Shown: positions 37,741 to 47,065 of the stretch, in pieces
Layout: each line of letters opens with the position of its first letter
How positions within the stretch are numbered: position 1 is the first letter of the stretch
DNA from: Pichia kudriavzevii
Taxonomy: Eukaryota; Ascomycota; Pichiomycetes; Pichiales; Pichiaceae
Length of the DNA stretch: 64,000 bases
Direction: 5' to 3'
NCBI RefSeq assembly: GCF_003054445.1
Contig: NC_042508.1
Coordinates: 1,302,001-1,366,000, forward strand
Made by a program: the position numbers and the translations under genes
The notes under the pieces: model-generated
The model's database searches: none
The model's input: the letters and a program-made list of their open reading frames with translations, nothing else
Told to the model about the DNA's origin: nothing

Positions 37741-38152
37741 ATTGCAATCAAATTGAAGTCTTTAATTAGGCAAAATATACTCTTGGGGGTAGAGGAACAA
37801 GATTCAGTACAAGAGATGAAAATTGTTCAAAAAAAATTTTATTTGTCATCCTAGAAAGGAAATTAAAAAATTCTCAACTACTTTTTGCTACTTTCATAAA
37901 TCTATGTATATATATTTAGATTATAAAACTTTCTGACACATTTATTTAAAACGTAACCAAGAACATATAACCGAGGGTATGTCTTTTGTAATTTAAAATA
38001 GTATCCACAATCATAAATGTATAATAACTTAGACATCAATGCATGGCAATGCAAAAACATACACAAATAGTTTCTCATGCACACTAGGTCATCTGATTCT
38101 ATCTCAAATTAGGCTGTGTGAGAATATGTGTGCGTGTAACCAACTTACGATT
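37741..38152. other. REI1 promoter and KIN28 3' region
   Basis: This is a 412-bp AT-rich stretch between two genes on the same strand. It contains no supported gene or recognised site. Confidence 0.35.
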
Positions 38153-39046
38153 TTAAGGAATCGGTTCCTCTGTGAAATAATTGGAAAGAAGTGCTTGTTC
38201 ACATGTCCACCTTTTAACGGGGTTCATAATCATCATTCCTTCCAGAAGTATCAAAGCATTTTCGCTTGCAGCAGCAAACCTCCGACGAAGTTCCGCCCTA
38301 CTTGGGGCAGGGTAAATAGTTAAATTGTTGTACAAAGGTAGATGTGTGACCCCTGGCCATGTCTCCTCAGTTGGTGTGCCGAGTGCCTGTAGAGTGATTA
38401 CCAACTGATTAGCATCATCTGATCCTGGTAAGTATGGATTTCTCAACATCATTTCTGCGAAAATTGTCCCAACTGCCCAAACATCAACAGCTCCAGTATA
38501 GTGCCTTGCGCCAAAGAGTAGTTCTGGCGCCCTGTACCACCTTGTGACCACATTGGATGTTAGTCTTTCCGTAGGTTGATCTAAACTTCGAGCCAAACCG
38601 AAATCGGCAATCTTGATATTCCCATCAGGATCCATTAACAAGTTATTTGGTTTTAAATCACGATGTAATATTCCATTTCTATGGCAGTGATATACACCTC
38701 GCAGTATCATCAACAGCCAACGTTTGACATCAACGGGGCTAATAATTATACTTTTGTCACGTAAAACTTTCTCCAAATCCCCAGGCAAAACTTCTAGAAC
38801 TAAATTCAGGTTTTGCTTCTCATCACTAAACACATCAACTAGCTCAATAATATTTGGATGCTTCAGCTCTTGTAAATATTTGACTTCCCGGATTGCAGAC
38901 ATATCTAGGCCGTCTTTGAAGCCTTCTGTTTTGATTTCTTTAACAGCCACTTCTCGGCCCGTAGTTTTTTGTTTTCCTAAATATACGACGGCATAGGTAC
39001 CTTCACCCAACTTCTTAAACTTTGTATAATTGTCTATTCTGCTCAT
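38153..39046 (-). CDS. KIN28: Kin28 (CDK7-type) kinase of TFIIH, 297 aa
   Basis: This is a complete CDK-type kinase. The Gly loop is GEGTYAVVYLG, the catalytic Lys lies in EVAVKEIK, and the cyclin-binding helix DMSAIREVKYLQEL corresponds to PSTAIRE. HRDLKPNNLL and DFGLAR hold the catalytic and metal residues, and the T-loop SNVVTRWYRAPELLFG matches CDK7. RWTCEQALLSNYF is the Kin28 C-terminal region. Kin28 phosphorylates Ser5/Ser7 of the Pol II C-terminal domain as part of TFIIK with Ccl1 and Tfb3 in the nucleus. It shares a 283-bp divergent promoter with SSH4. SPT5, another factor of the transcription cycle, lies 16 kb away; this is not evidence of co-regulation. Confidence 0.94.
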   Translation of the reverse strand: MSRIDNYTKFKKLGEGTYAVVYLGKQKTTGREVAVKEIKTEGFKDGLDMSAIREVKYLQELKHPNIIELVDVFSDEKQNLNLVLEVLPGDLEKVLRDKSIIISPVDVKRWLLMILRGVYHCHRNGILHRDLKPNNLLMDPDGNIKIADFGLARSLDQPTERLTSNVVTRWYRAPELLFGARHYTGAVDVWAVGTIFAEMMLRNPYLPGSDDANQLVITLQALGTPTEETWPGVTHLPLYNNLTIYPAPSRAELRRRFAAASENALILLEGMMIMNPVKRWTCEQALLSNYFTEEPIP

Positions 39047-39202
39047 TTTGTAAACTTAGGGCGCTTGATTCTTCATTCTATCTGAAAATTGGGATTTCAG
39101 TTGTAGCACCAGTGATATAAAAAAAAAACATATTCAGTTTTCTTTACATTACTTTAATTTCTCAACTTTAATACAAAAAAAAGGCGACCAATATTCAAAA
39201 CG

Positions 39203-39289
39203 ATGACTACCTCTTCTCCTTCTTCCTCTTCTTCTTCTTCTGTCTACTTTAGATGTGCATCATTAAAGGAGTATAATCCCGGACCTTAA
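39203..39289 (+). other. 28-codon upstream ORF before SSH4
   Basis: An ATG at 39203 opens a 28-codon frame that stops at 39287-39289, 40 nt before the SSH4 ATG. The peptide starts MTTSSP and then has seven further serines in a row, from a TCT/TCC run. If the mRNA starts upstream, this could act as a translation-regulatory uORF. Alternatively the pyrimidine run is simply a promoter element and lies before the transcript start. Transcript ends are unknown. Confidence 0.35.
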
Positions 39290-39329
39290 TCATTACTAAA
39301 AGTATATCATAGATAGTTAGAGATAGGAT

Positions 39330-40586
39330 ATGCCATATATAATACAGGGGCAATCGAATATCCTGGAATTAAACAGAGAGGGAATACATAAAAGCGATGA
39401 CGTTGATTACAATGATGACATATGGATACCTGTTCCCCTGGTCTTCTTCTCATTTTTCATTACTGCATTTATTTTATTAATTATTCTGATGGTACAAAAT
39501 TGCATAAGTGGGACGTCCTTCTATGATGACAATGACTATGATTATTCCAATCTACTTTATGATGAAGAGGTGGAATCCGAGCAAGATGCGGAAGCATTAC
39601 GAACATTGACACCTGATGAACAAGAAATATATTTCCAAGCAAAAGAATTCATCAAGCTGAATCACTTTGCCCAATTAGAACTTGCAAACTGGGAGTTCGA
39701 CTTGATTAGAGAAAAGGGGGTAAATGCTTGGGAATTTTTGTCTCCTACTGATGATCATAATAGTGTAACTATAGAAAATAAATCAGAAATTACATTCCAC
39801 AATATCAATACCCCTATATCAGTTCAATCGAATCTACCACTTCCAAATACTAAAGACATACATTACGTAGAATACAAAATTTTTGATATCCCTGAGAATA
39901 TGAAAGACAACACAATGATTTCCTTAGGATTATGTACATATCCATATCCTTCTTTTGCACTTCCAGGAAGGTACTTACACAGTGTTTCATATGACTCGAA
40001 TGGAGACAGGCGCCACAATAATCCATTTCCTTTGGAGAGCTTGAAAGATGGACTGCATGCCTTTCCTCCGCTTGAGAAAGGAGATGTTGTGGGTGTCGGG
40101 TTCAGAAGAGTTTCAAGAAACATTTTTTTTACCAGAAATGGTAAGAAAGTAGCTGAGAGCAAAATAGGAGGGCATGTTAAGTTGCCTAAAAACTTAAAAC
40201 TATTCCCAACTGTCGGAAGTATAAATCCATGTAGAGTGGATGTCAACTTTGGCCAAATGGGGTTTGTCTATATTGAAGCGAACGTTAAAAAATGGGGGTT
40301 GGCGCCGCTGAGAGGATCAGAAGCACCGCCTCCATTATACACAAAGTTTAATCATGACGTATTGTTAGATACCAGTGATGTCGAAGAATTAGATTTGCCG
40401 GAATTCCAAGAAATTGCTGAGAGTGGTATAAACAAGCCGGCAGAATTTACTGATGATGAAAGAGGGGATGACCAGTTTACTTTAGATACGATTGAACAGC
40501 CACCTTATTACAAAAATTTAATTGAAGATGAAATTCGAGAGGCAATGAATGGTTCAGTTGATCAAGGGACATCTGCAGATCCTTAA
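39330..40586 (+). CDS. SSH4: Ssh4/Ear1-like SPRY-domain Rsp5 adaptor, 418 aa
   Basis: One membrane helix lies at about 34-58 (IPVPLVFFSFFITAFILLII). A SPRY domain follows at about 150-310, with GLCTYPYPSFALPGRYLHSVSY, GDVVGVGFRRVSRNIFFTRNG and LFPTVGSINPCRVDVNFG as landmarks. Two PY motifs that bind Rsp5 WW domains are present near the C-terminus: PPPLY (about 335) and PPYY (about 391). Ssh4 and Ear1 are endosome/vacuole adaptors that direct Rsp5 to ubiquitinate transporters for degradation. The window carries at least four possible client permeases, but no direct link is shown. A short uORF precedes the start. Confidence 0.85.
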   Translation: MPYIIQGQSNILELNREGIHKSDDVDYNDDIWIPVPLVFFSFFITAFILLIILMVQNCISGTSFYDDNDYDYSNLLYDEEVESEQDAEALRTLTPDEQEIYFQAKEFIKLNHFAQLELANWEFDLIREKGVNAWEFLSPTDDHNSVTIENKSEITFHNINTPISVQSNLPLPNTKDIHYVEYKIFDIPENMKDNTMISLGLCTYPYPSFALPGRYLHSVSYDSNGDRRHNNPFPLESLKDGLHAFPPLEKGDVVGVGFRRVSRNIFFTRNGKKVAESKIGGHVKLPKNLKLFPTVGSINPCRVDVNFGQMGFVYIEANVKKWGLAPLRGSEAPPPLYTKFNHDVLLDTSDVEELDLPEFQEIAESGINKPAEFTDDERGDDQFTLDTIEQPPYYKNLIEDEIREAMNGSVDQGTSADP

Positions 40587-40838
40587 GCGTAAGCATACTT
40601 TTACCTGCATTTTTTAGCTTTTATAATACTAACATGTAATATATCTGTTCCAGAAACTCTACTGCCTTTACTAACTGGGCAGTTTATATGGACCTTTTGA
40701 TAATATTACTTACTAAGTGATTTTTTGTTGATCTATTATAATTAAAAATATTGTTATACAAATTACTTAAGGTAGTATGAATTAGGCGATATTCGTGTAC
40801 CTTTTGCCCCGTATACTTATTAGCTTTCAGTTCCCATA

Positions 40839-43094
40839 CTAGTTTGGTCTGGCTTCCCACTCAGCAATGACTTTCCATCTTTTCATATTAACATCAAGAA
40901 TCCCTAGTCTCCAATTACCCGGTACATTTACATTGACATTTCCAATATAAGAATTATTATCTGTTATATCTAATTCAATGATCTGTTTATTTGGTGGAAA
41001 CAGACCAACTTTGAATGAGCCCGCAAAAAATCTTTTCACTTGATTGAAATATTCAGTTTTGCTGTTTACTACAATATTAAATGTTTGCTCCTTCAATTCC
41101 AAATCTTTGATTTTTGGTTCTTTGATGTAAACATCAACACCATTTAACCCTGGTACTGTTTTAACCCAATTCAATGCAGCCCATTTACCAACATGGAAGC
41201 ACGGCACACTCATAAGAATATTCCATTCTTTGGTAAATTCATGTTTACCTGTGACGCTTATAAATCCAGCAGGACAATTTTTTGACATAATGCCTTGAAA
41301 TCGTGCAATTCTTCTACCATTGTAGTGATATATCTGAACTAAGGAATCACAACACTCAAAAGATTGATCATAAGGCTTGAATTCACCTTTGACTAAATAT
41401 TCTTCTGGTATTTCAAGCTCAAACTCATATAATTCATGATCTCTCAAATGGAGTAAACCATAACTAAATTTGTGGAGCTTTACTCCAGCTATTATTGCAT
41501 GAGGATAGAGTGGTGGTAAAGATAATTGGGAAACTAAATCAATTGGGGGGACAATATATTGCTGTTCAATATAACGAGGGCTATGAGTGTAAACCAAATG
41601 GAAGGGTCTCGTGAGGTGATAAAAATTACTTGTTGAAATCGGGTCCCAAATATCTGGATACTTTGTTGCAAACTCGTTTGTTGGATTGCCAAGTGCAACA
41701 TCAACGAATCTATACTCACCTTCAATCTGAATGCTAATCCACGAATGGTTGATGATCAGCCTTTTTTTTGAATCTGTCACAGTCTCATTCAAAACAAATG
41801 GAAATTTTAGATAGCCAAGAATCATTTCCACATCAAGGCCAGCTGTTTCTGCCATAATATAATACATCCAGGTAAGCTGATGTGGTGTGCATATTGTAGA
41901 ATGCATAATCTCTGATATTTTTTCAGATTCAAACATCTTTTTGGTACTTACTTTTTCATTCTTTTTGTTAACTAATTTGAAGTTGTTAATAAGATATACA
42001 TAAATTGCCCGTGATATTTCGACTTCGCTTTCAAAATGTTTCAAAATAACACTCTTTGTAAATTTTTGAATGGTTTCATATGGATCATACTCTACGTGAT
42101 GTACAAATTTATCCACTCGACTAAAATCAATAGAATCGATATTGTAGTTGCGCACAAAAGTGGGATCTCTAGCTTCGTAGTTCACATTAGTTATGCTCTT
42201 TTGTGGCTTTAAAATCAGTTCTGGCTGTTCTTTTAAAATTCTTTTGTACCTTTGGCCTCTAGAGTGGCCACTTAATGTTCTAGTTCTTTCTAGTTGGGTG
42301 TTATGAGTAGGGTTCAATTTTTCAGATGTTTGCAGCGGTATAAAGTCTTCCTTGAAAGATATTTGACTCATTTTTTCAACTGTTGATAAATATAGCTTAT
42401 CATCAAAACTCGGGCCATCATCGCCTTTATTGCCGAAAAACTTTCCCAACAGCTTGGGCTGTTTCTTCTTCTCATGTTTTTCGATTATCTCATTTAGAGC
42501 TTTCCTGGTCTGGTCATTATAGTTACTGTTTGAGTTCATCATACTTTGGAGCTTATGATCGTATTCATCTCTTCTGCTATGTCCCATATATGACCCAGCA
42601 GATGTAGCGCTGAAATCAGAATGACCAAACACTGATGAGGAGTTAGTATCTGTGCTTATCGTGGAAGCATCTAATAACTGCTGAACGTAAGAAGACGAAA
42701 ATTTCTTTGATTGTCTTGCTTCAGGAATAGCTAGCGCCTGTTCTTTGTTTCTAAGAGCAGGAAGCTCAGATGTTAACGTTGAGGAGAAAGATTTATCATT
42801 CTTCTTCAGTGTAAACAGAGAATTAGAACTTGTGTTTTTAGAACTAGACGGAGAAATTGACCCCTCATATGTAGGGGTTGATGATCTAGATCGGTCAGGA
42901 GATAAGTCACACTCTACATATTTGGATGGAAAAAAACCTTTCATTTTAGTCCTGTGGGATTCTCCATAATATATATCCTTGTTTATTACTTGAAGAACTT
43001 CAATGACATCTCCTTCCATAAATCCGAGCTCTTTCTTCTTTGTGTTACCTCCCCAGCTATAAGTCGCCCTTGTTTTTATGGATGTTTGTGTCAT
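40839..43094 (-). CDS. CYK3: Cyk3-like cytokinesis protein (SH3 plus transglutaminase-like domain), 751 aa
   Basis: An N-terminal SH3 domain lies at about 8-62 (TRATYSWGGNTKKKELGFMEGDVIEV, then GFFPSKYVE). A long Ser-rich linker follows. A transglutaminase-like core comes at about 355-480, with TPHQLTWMYYIMAETAGLDVEMILGY and NHSWISIQIEGEYRFVDVALG. The C-terminal region contains a predicted beta-rich segment (NVNVPGNWRLGILDVNM). Cyk3 acts at the bud neck in primary septum formation alongside Hof1 and Inn1. In this family the usual catalytic Cys of transglutaminases is replaced, so it is thought to be non-enzymatic. Here too the expected Cys position reads PHQLTW. It is the only Cyk3-type gene in the window. 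Confidence 0.88.
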   Translation of the reverse strand: MTQTSIKTRATYSWGGNTKKKELGFMEGDVIEVLQVINKDIYYGESHRTKMKGFFPSKYVECDLSPDRSRSSTPTYEGSISPSSSKNTSSNSLFTLKKNDKSFSSTLTSELPALRNKEQALAIPEARQSKKFSSSYVQQLLDASTISTDTNSSSVFGHSDFSATSAGSYMGHSRRDEYDHKLQSMMNSNSNYNDQTRKALNEIIEKHEKKKQPKLLGKFFGNKGDDGPSFDDKLYLSTVEKMSQISFKEDFIPLQTSEKLNPTHNTQLERTRTLSGHSRGQRYKRILKEQPELILKPQKSITNVNYEARDPTFVRNYNIDSIDFSRVDKFVHHVEYDPYETIQKFTKSVILKHFESEVEISRAIYVYLINNFKLVNKKNEKVSTKKMFESEKISEIMHSTICTPHQLTWMYYIMAETAGLDVEMILGYLKFPFVLNETVTDSKKRLIINHSWISIQIEGEYRFVDVALGNPTNEFATKYPDIWDPISTSNFYHLTRPFHLVYTHSPRYIEQQYIVPPIDLVSQLSLPPLYPHAIIAGVKLHKFSYGLLHLRDHELYEFELEIPEEYLVKGEFKPYDQSFECCDSLVQIYHYNGRRIARFQGIMSKNCPAGFISVTGKHEFTKEWNILMSVPCFHVGKWAALNWVKTVPGLNGVDVYIKEPKIKDLELKEQTFNIVVNSKTEYFNQVKRFFAGSFKVGLFPPNKQIIELDITDNNSYIGNVNVNVPGNWRLGILDVNMKRWKVIAEWEARPN

Positions 43095-43514
43095 ATTAGA
43101 AAGCTGCCTCTCTGAATGAATGGATAATAGTTAAAAAGTGGACAAGCTAAAAATAATTCAATTGACAAAGTTACCTATTAAAGCAATTGGAGGTGAGCTA
43201 TGTATACATTCCTAGAAAAGAAAGGTATCTCTAAAGTAAGACAGGATCCAGAAAGCGATAATTTAGGTACATGGCCAGAGAACTTTTAATAGATCAGTAG
43301 TTGTGCGTTGCTGGCCCCTGGAATTGCTCGATTGGGTTAATTGAAAATATCGAAAGGCTAAATTTCATGCGGACTCAATCGTATGCTGCAAGTTTTTGAA
43401 TCTTTTATAGTATCTATTTCGGGATTACGCATGCCAAAAACAATACACTAGGAATTATTATTCATTAAAAATCTATAAAACTCAGACTAGGAGAGGAAGT
43501 AGAAGAAAACACAC
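43095..43514. other. CYK3 promoter and MFS-gene 3' region
   Basis: This is a 420-bp stretch between two genes on the same strand. It contains no supported gene or recognised regulatory cluster. Confidence 0.35.
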
Positions 43515-45059
43515 CTAATACATGTATTTAAAATCAGGGTTCAAATCACCCCTCATAATTTTCTCCCTTGGATCTAGTTGTTCCCATGCCTCTCGGTACG
43601 TAAGAGATTGCTTTTGTCTATTTCTGTAGACCAATAAACCAAAGTAGGAAAAAATACACACTAAGGCAAAAGTTGAAAATGCCAATCCTACACTCAACCC
43701 TTTGATAAATTTTGGAGCATCATTACTTGGAAAAAGGAAGGCTGCAACAATACCACCAATATTACCAAACCCAATAACAAATGCAGTACCAACACTCTTT
43801 CTCGTATGCCCTGAAAAATTTAAGGATACCCAACAGATTAATATTGGCATTGCAGTATACAAACCAGCAGCAAGTAAGAAGCAACCACCATATTTTACCA
43901 ACGGTTGATCAACACATCCAACTGTGACCGCAAAGCCAATTATAGAGACAATTGTTGCTAGTATTAAAAATGGCAATCTGATTCGCACGTAATCTGAAAC
44001 AAATGCAATTAATATACTGAAACCCATAGAAGCAAGCCATGGATAGATTGAATGACGCTGAGCTTCCATCGCAGTATATCCTAGTTGCTTAATGATTGTT
44101 GGCGCAAAGAAGGCATAAGAGTAGGCAGGGATGATAAAGCAGAAATAAGTAATAGCACAAATGTAGATAACTGGATCTTTAAAGACTTTACCCACATCTT
44201 TCCATGTTTGCTTAATTTCGTAACCGGAGTTACCTTGAAATATTTCTAGCTTTTTCTTCAAGAAGTCTCTTTCATTAGCATCCAAAAATCTTGACTCTTC
44301 TGGGAAATCAGGAACAATAAAGTACAGTAAAATTGCCAAGCCTGCTGTAAATGCACCTTCAATGACATAGATCCATTGCCAAGAAAGTAGTCCATGAACA
44401 CCATTTAAATCATGTATTCTATATGCTAGTGCACCAGCACAACCTCCAGCTAAACAGGTACAACTGAAGAAAATAGAGAATCTTCGTTGAGATTCAGCAG
44501 AAGTGTAAAAGTTTGCCATTATGTAGAAGATAGATGGGAAGGAACCGGCTTCAAAAATTCCTAAAAACAATCTGCAAACTATCAAGCCACCGTAATTTCT
44601 GGACCATGCCATACAAATGGTAACAACTCCAAATAAAAATATCATCGCAGCCAACCATAAGTGAGGTTTGACAAGCTTTAACATAAAATTTGATAAAATT
44701 TCAAAGACAATGTACGGAACAAAAAAAACAGTTAAAGCAGCAGAAAACTGGTTATTGCTCAAGCCTAGTTCCTTAGACATTCCGTAAACGTTTGCATTTG
44801 AAATATTAACTCTGTCTAGAAACGCAAGGAAATATAACAAACAAAAAGGTGGGACAACACACAAATCAATTTTCCACATTAACTTCTTATGGTTAATATT
44901 GTATGCTTGGGCAAGCTCTTGTACTTTTGCATTCTTTTCGCTCGAGGACAGCGTTAAATCATTTTCACTTTGGGAGGATTGGACATCAAGCAATTCAGTA
45001 TCTGATGGTATTTTTTTCTCCTCAAAAGAATTTTGTTCTATGCTGGCTTTGGCACTCAT
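43515..45059 (-). CDS. MFS anion:cation symporter of the Dal5/Tna1 (allantoate permease) family, 514 aa
   Basis: The protein has 12 membrane helices in two blocks and the ACS-family sequence style. Marks include the start of helix 1 (PPFCLLYFLAFLDRVNISNANV), the RLFLGIFEAGSFPSIFYIMA motif and SWQWIYVIEGAF. The conserved DFPEESRFLDANERDFL loop and the C-terminal LTYREAWEQLDPREK-type stretch also fit. Family members import allantoate, nicotinate, pantothenate, biotin precursors and other organic anions at the plasma membrane. Substrate cannot be assigned by eye. The N-terminal 65 residues are cytosolic, Ser-rich and contain Lys residues suitable for ubiquitination. Confidence 0.88.
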   Translation of the reverse strand: MSAKASIEQNSFEEKKIPSDTELLDVQSSQSENDLTLSSSEKNAKVQELAQAYNINHKKLMWKIDLCVVPPFCLLYFLAFLDRVNISNANVYGMSKELGLSNNQFSAALTVFFVPYIVFEILSNFMLKLVKPHLWLAAMIFLFGVVTICMAWSRNYGGLIVCRLFLGIFEAGSFPSIFYIMANFYTSAESQRRFSIFFSCTCLAGGCAGALAYRIHDLNGVHGLLSWQWIYVIEGAFTAGLAILLYFIVPDFPEESRFLDANERDFLKKKLEIFQGNSGYEIKQTWKDVGKVFKDPVIYICAITYFCFIIPAYSYAFFAPTIIKQLGYTAMEAQRHSIYPWLASMGFSILIAFVSDYVRIRLPFLILATIVSIIGFAVTVGCVDQPLVKYGGCFLLAAGLYTAMPILICWVSLNFSGHTRKSVGTAFVIGFGNIGGIVAAFLFPSNDAPKFIKGLSVGLAFSTFALVCIFSYFGLLVYRNRQKQSLTYREAWEQLDPREKIMRGDLNPDFKYMY

Positions 45060-46183
45060 GTTGTTTCTTTACTGACTCTGTATGTTAAAATCAAGGAACT
45101 GTTTGCAATTGGGGGTAAGATTTGCTAAAAAAGTGAAAATGCGGGGAAAGGTCCCTTTAAATACGGGATTAACGACAGTTAAGGGCCCACCTAATTGATT
45201 GTCTTGAAAAACTTTTAGAAGAGTCATTTCATTTGAGAAAAATTCACCATTCGGTTATATTTTGTGTATTTACCCTGATTTTCAAACCTTATTCATCGGA
45301 TTTTTACCTTCTTTCAAAGCTAGAAACCACTATTCACAAATAACTTTACTCTGTGCCACTCAACATCATCTTATTTGCGGATAGAGTGACCATACTCCAA
45401 CATAAACACCATGTCTTTTGTCAAGAAGTCGCTCAGGCTTTGGGCGATACCGGGGACTTGTTCCAAATAAGGAAATCCGGCCTCTGCATTAGGAAAAAAG
45501 CGGCACAAAAAAATGCGTCGAAAAAAATCAAACCGGGTGAATGGAGTATAACTGAGAAGAGTGGGGAGTGAATGCTCAAAAATGCTGTTAAAGAGAAATA
45601 TATGATACCCAAACAACATAATAAATCAAATTAAGAAGGATGTACATGATGCTTTAAATAAGAGCAAGGCGCTTATTTATAAGTAATGCAATGTAGAGAA
45701 ACAAAGATGTTTTTAAAACACGGTTATCTTCGGCATGAAACACCATCGAAGGTTGATCGAACCCAAAGTTTTCCGTTAGTAGCCGTCTTTTTTTTCTGCG
45801 GATTCCGCACACTTTTTCTAGTTCTTTACACTTGTCGTCCAAGTTGAGTGTGTGATAGCAATATTTATGTACTTTACATCTGAATAGCACCTATATGTTC
45901 CATTAGTCTCTTCTATAAAAGAAGAGAGAATAGCGTAAATAAGTACGAGCCTAATTTTTTGTGTTTATGCTTATTGCTTGAAGTGCAGTCTATAAAAGTT
46001 AATGTGAATAAATATAAGAATACATGCATGAAAAACTGAAAAACTTAAAAAGTGGATAAAGAATGGATAGTAATTCAAATGTATTCTGTGAAAACGTAAA
46101 TTTAATGAGAGGTTTAATGAGAGGTTGAGAGGTCTAGTAATACATTTGAAAAATAAGACATAATAATGTATCTAGTATTGCTA
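45060..46183. other. 1.1-kb gene-free interval upstream of the MFS gene
   Basis: Open frames of 72-82 codons at 45353-45890 overlap on both strands and have no recognisable features. A 12-base unit (TTTAATGAGAGG) is repeated twice at 46101-46124. The MFS promoter occupies the left end. No RNA gene was recognised. Confidence 0.35.
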
Positions 46184-47065
46184 TCACATTATAGTGCAGC
46201 ATCTAGAGACAGCGTCTGGACTCAATGTTTTGCTTCTGCAATTTTGCTTTGCTGACCTCCTTGTTGGCTTTTTAGAAACAACGCTTGAAGTCTTGACAAT
46301 CAGGTTTGATTGTAAATCATCCTTGTGAATGTCGACTTCCACTACTGGATCTACCTCCTGAATATTTTTAGACAGTTTAGTTTTTCTGATGTATGTAGGT
46401 TCCAGGTTGCCTGATATCGTTGTGCATGTGGAATGTTTCCTATCAGACCCTCTACCTTGGCTCTCTTCTTCGGCAGCATAAATATTAGTTAGATCAATAT
46501 CGTTTTGCTGATGTTTCAAACCACATTCTGTAGCAAATTTGAATAACTCATCAACATTAATGTTAGAAGCAGCACTACATTCGAAAAACCCCTGTAATTT
46601 TAAATCTTTTGCTATTCTTTGACCAGTGTGATGGTCTATCTGTTTTGTGCTCACTAAATCTGACTTTAATCCTGCGAGTATAATTGGTGGGAATCGTCTT
46701 ATTCTGCTGTCTTTGTAAACCAGTTTATTCTCTCCAACTTCTTCATTGATTGGTAGGTTTGAGTATCTAACAAATATATTATCCAAGCTTGTGGCATCAT
46801 CAACGGCATAAGTTAAAATAATAGCATCACAGTCTTGATACATGGAGATTTTATCATGTTCACTACGAAACTCGTTATCAACTGTATCAAGGATCTCAAG
46901 ATTGTATAGCTTATCATCAAAGGTGACTTGCTTACAATAAGTATCTTCCAGTTCTGGATCAAACTCCTCGGAATAAAGTGATCTAATGAAAAAGTTAATT
47001 AGTGAAGATTTCCCCGTCCCTAAATCACCAGCAACAACAATCTTGATACGTGGTATCGTTTCCAT
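46184..47065 (-). CDS. Degenerate Ras-like small GTPase with a C-terminal CaaX box, 293 aa
   Basis: A Ras fold is evident over residues 1-185, but all G motifs are altered. The P loop is GDLGTGKS (13-20), with Leu15 at the Ras Gly12 position. Switch I EFDPELEDTYCKQV has Glu38 where Ras has Thr35. Switch II reads DTVDNE (60-65) instead of DTAGQE. The NKxD motif is LKSD (133-136), and the SAK motif is CSAA (163-166). A basic Ser/Arg tail ends in Cys-Cys-Thr-Ile-Met, a CaaX box with a preceding palmitoylatable Cys, so membrane anchoring is likely. It may correspond to the divergent Ras2-type proteins of Candida; that is uncertain. With these substitutions GTP hydrolysis, and perhaps nucleotide binding, should be impaired. 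A strong heat-shock element lies about 500 bp upstream. Confidence 0.82.
   Translation of the reverse strand: METIPRIKIVVAGDLGTGKSSLINFFIRSLYSEEFDPELEDTYCKQVTFDDKLYNLEILDTVDNEFRSEHDKISMYQDCDAIILTYAVDDATSLDNIFVRYSNLPINEEVGENKLVYKDSRIRRFPPIILAGLKSDLVSTKQIDHHTGQRIAKDLKLQGFFECSAASNINVDELFKFATECGLKHQQNDIDLTNIYAAEEESQGRGSDRKHSTCTTISGNLEPTYIRKTKLSKNIQEVDPVVEVDIHKDDLQSNLIVKTSSVVSKKPTRRSAKQNCRSKTLSPDAVSRCCTIM

Noticed and set aside
45741-45775. tRNA-like GGGTTCGATCAACC on the reverse strand
   Set aside because: The B-box resemblance is partial and no cloverleaf arms can be drawn.
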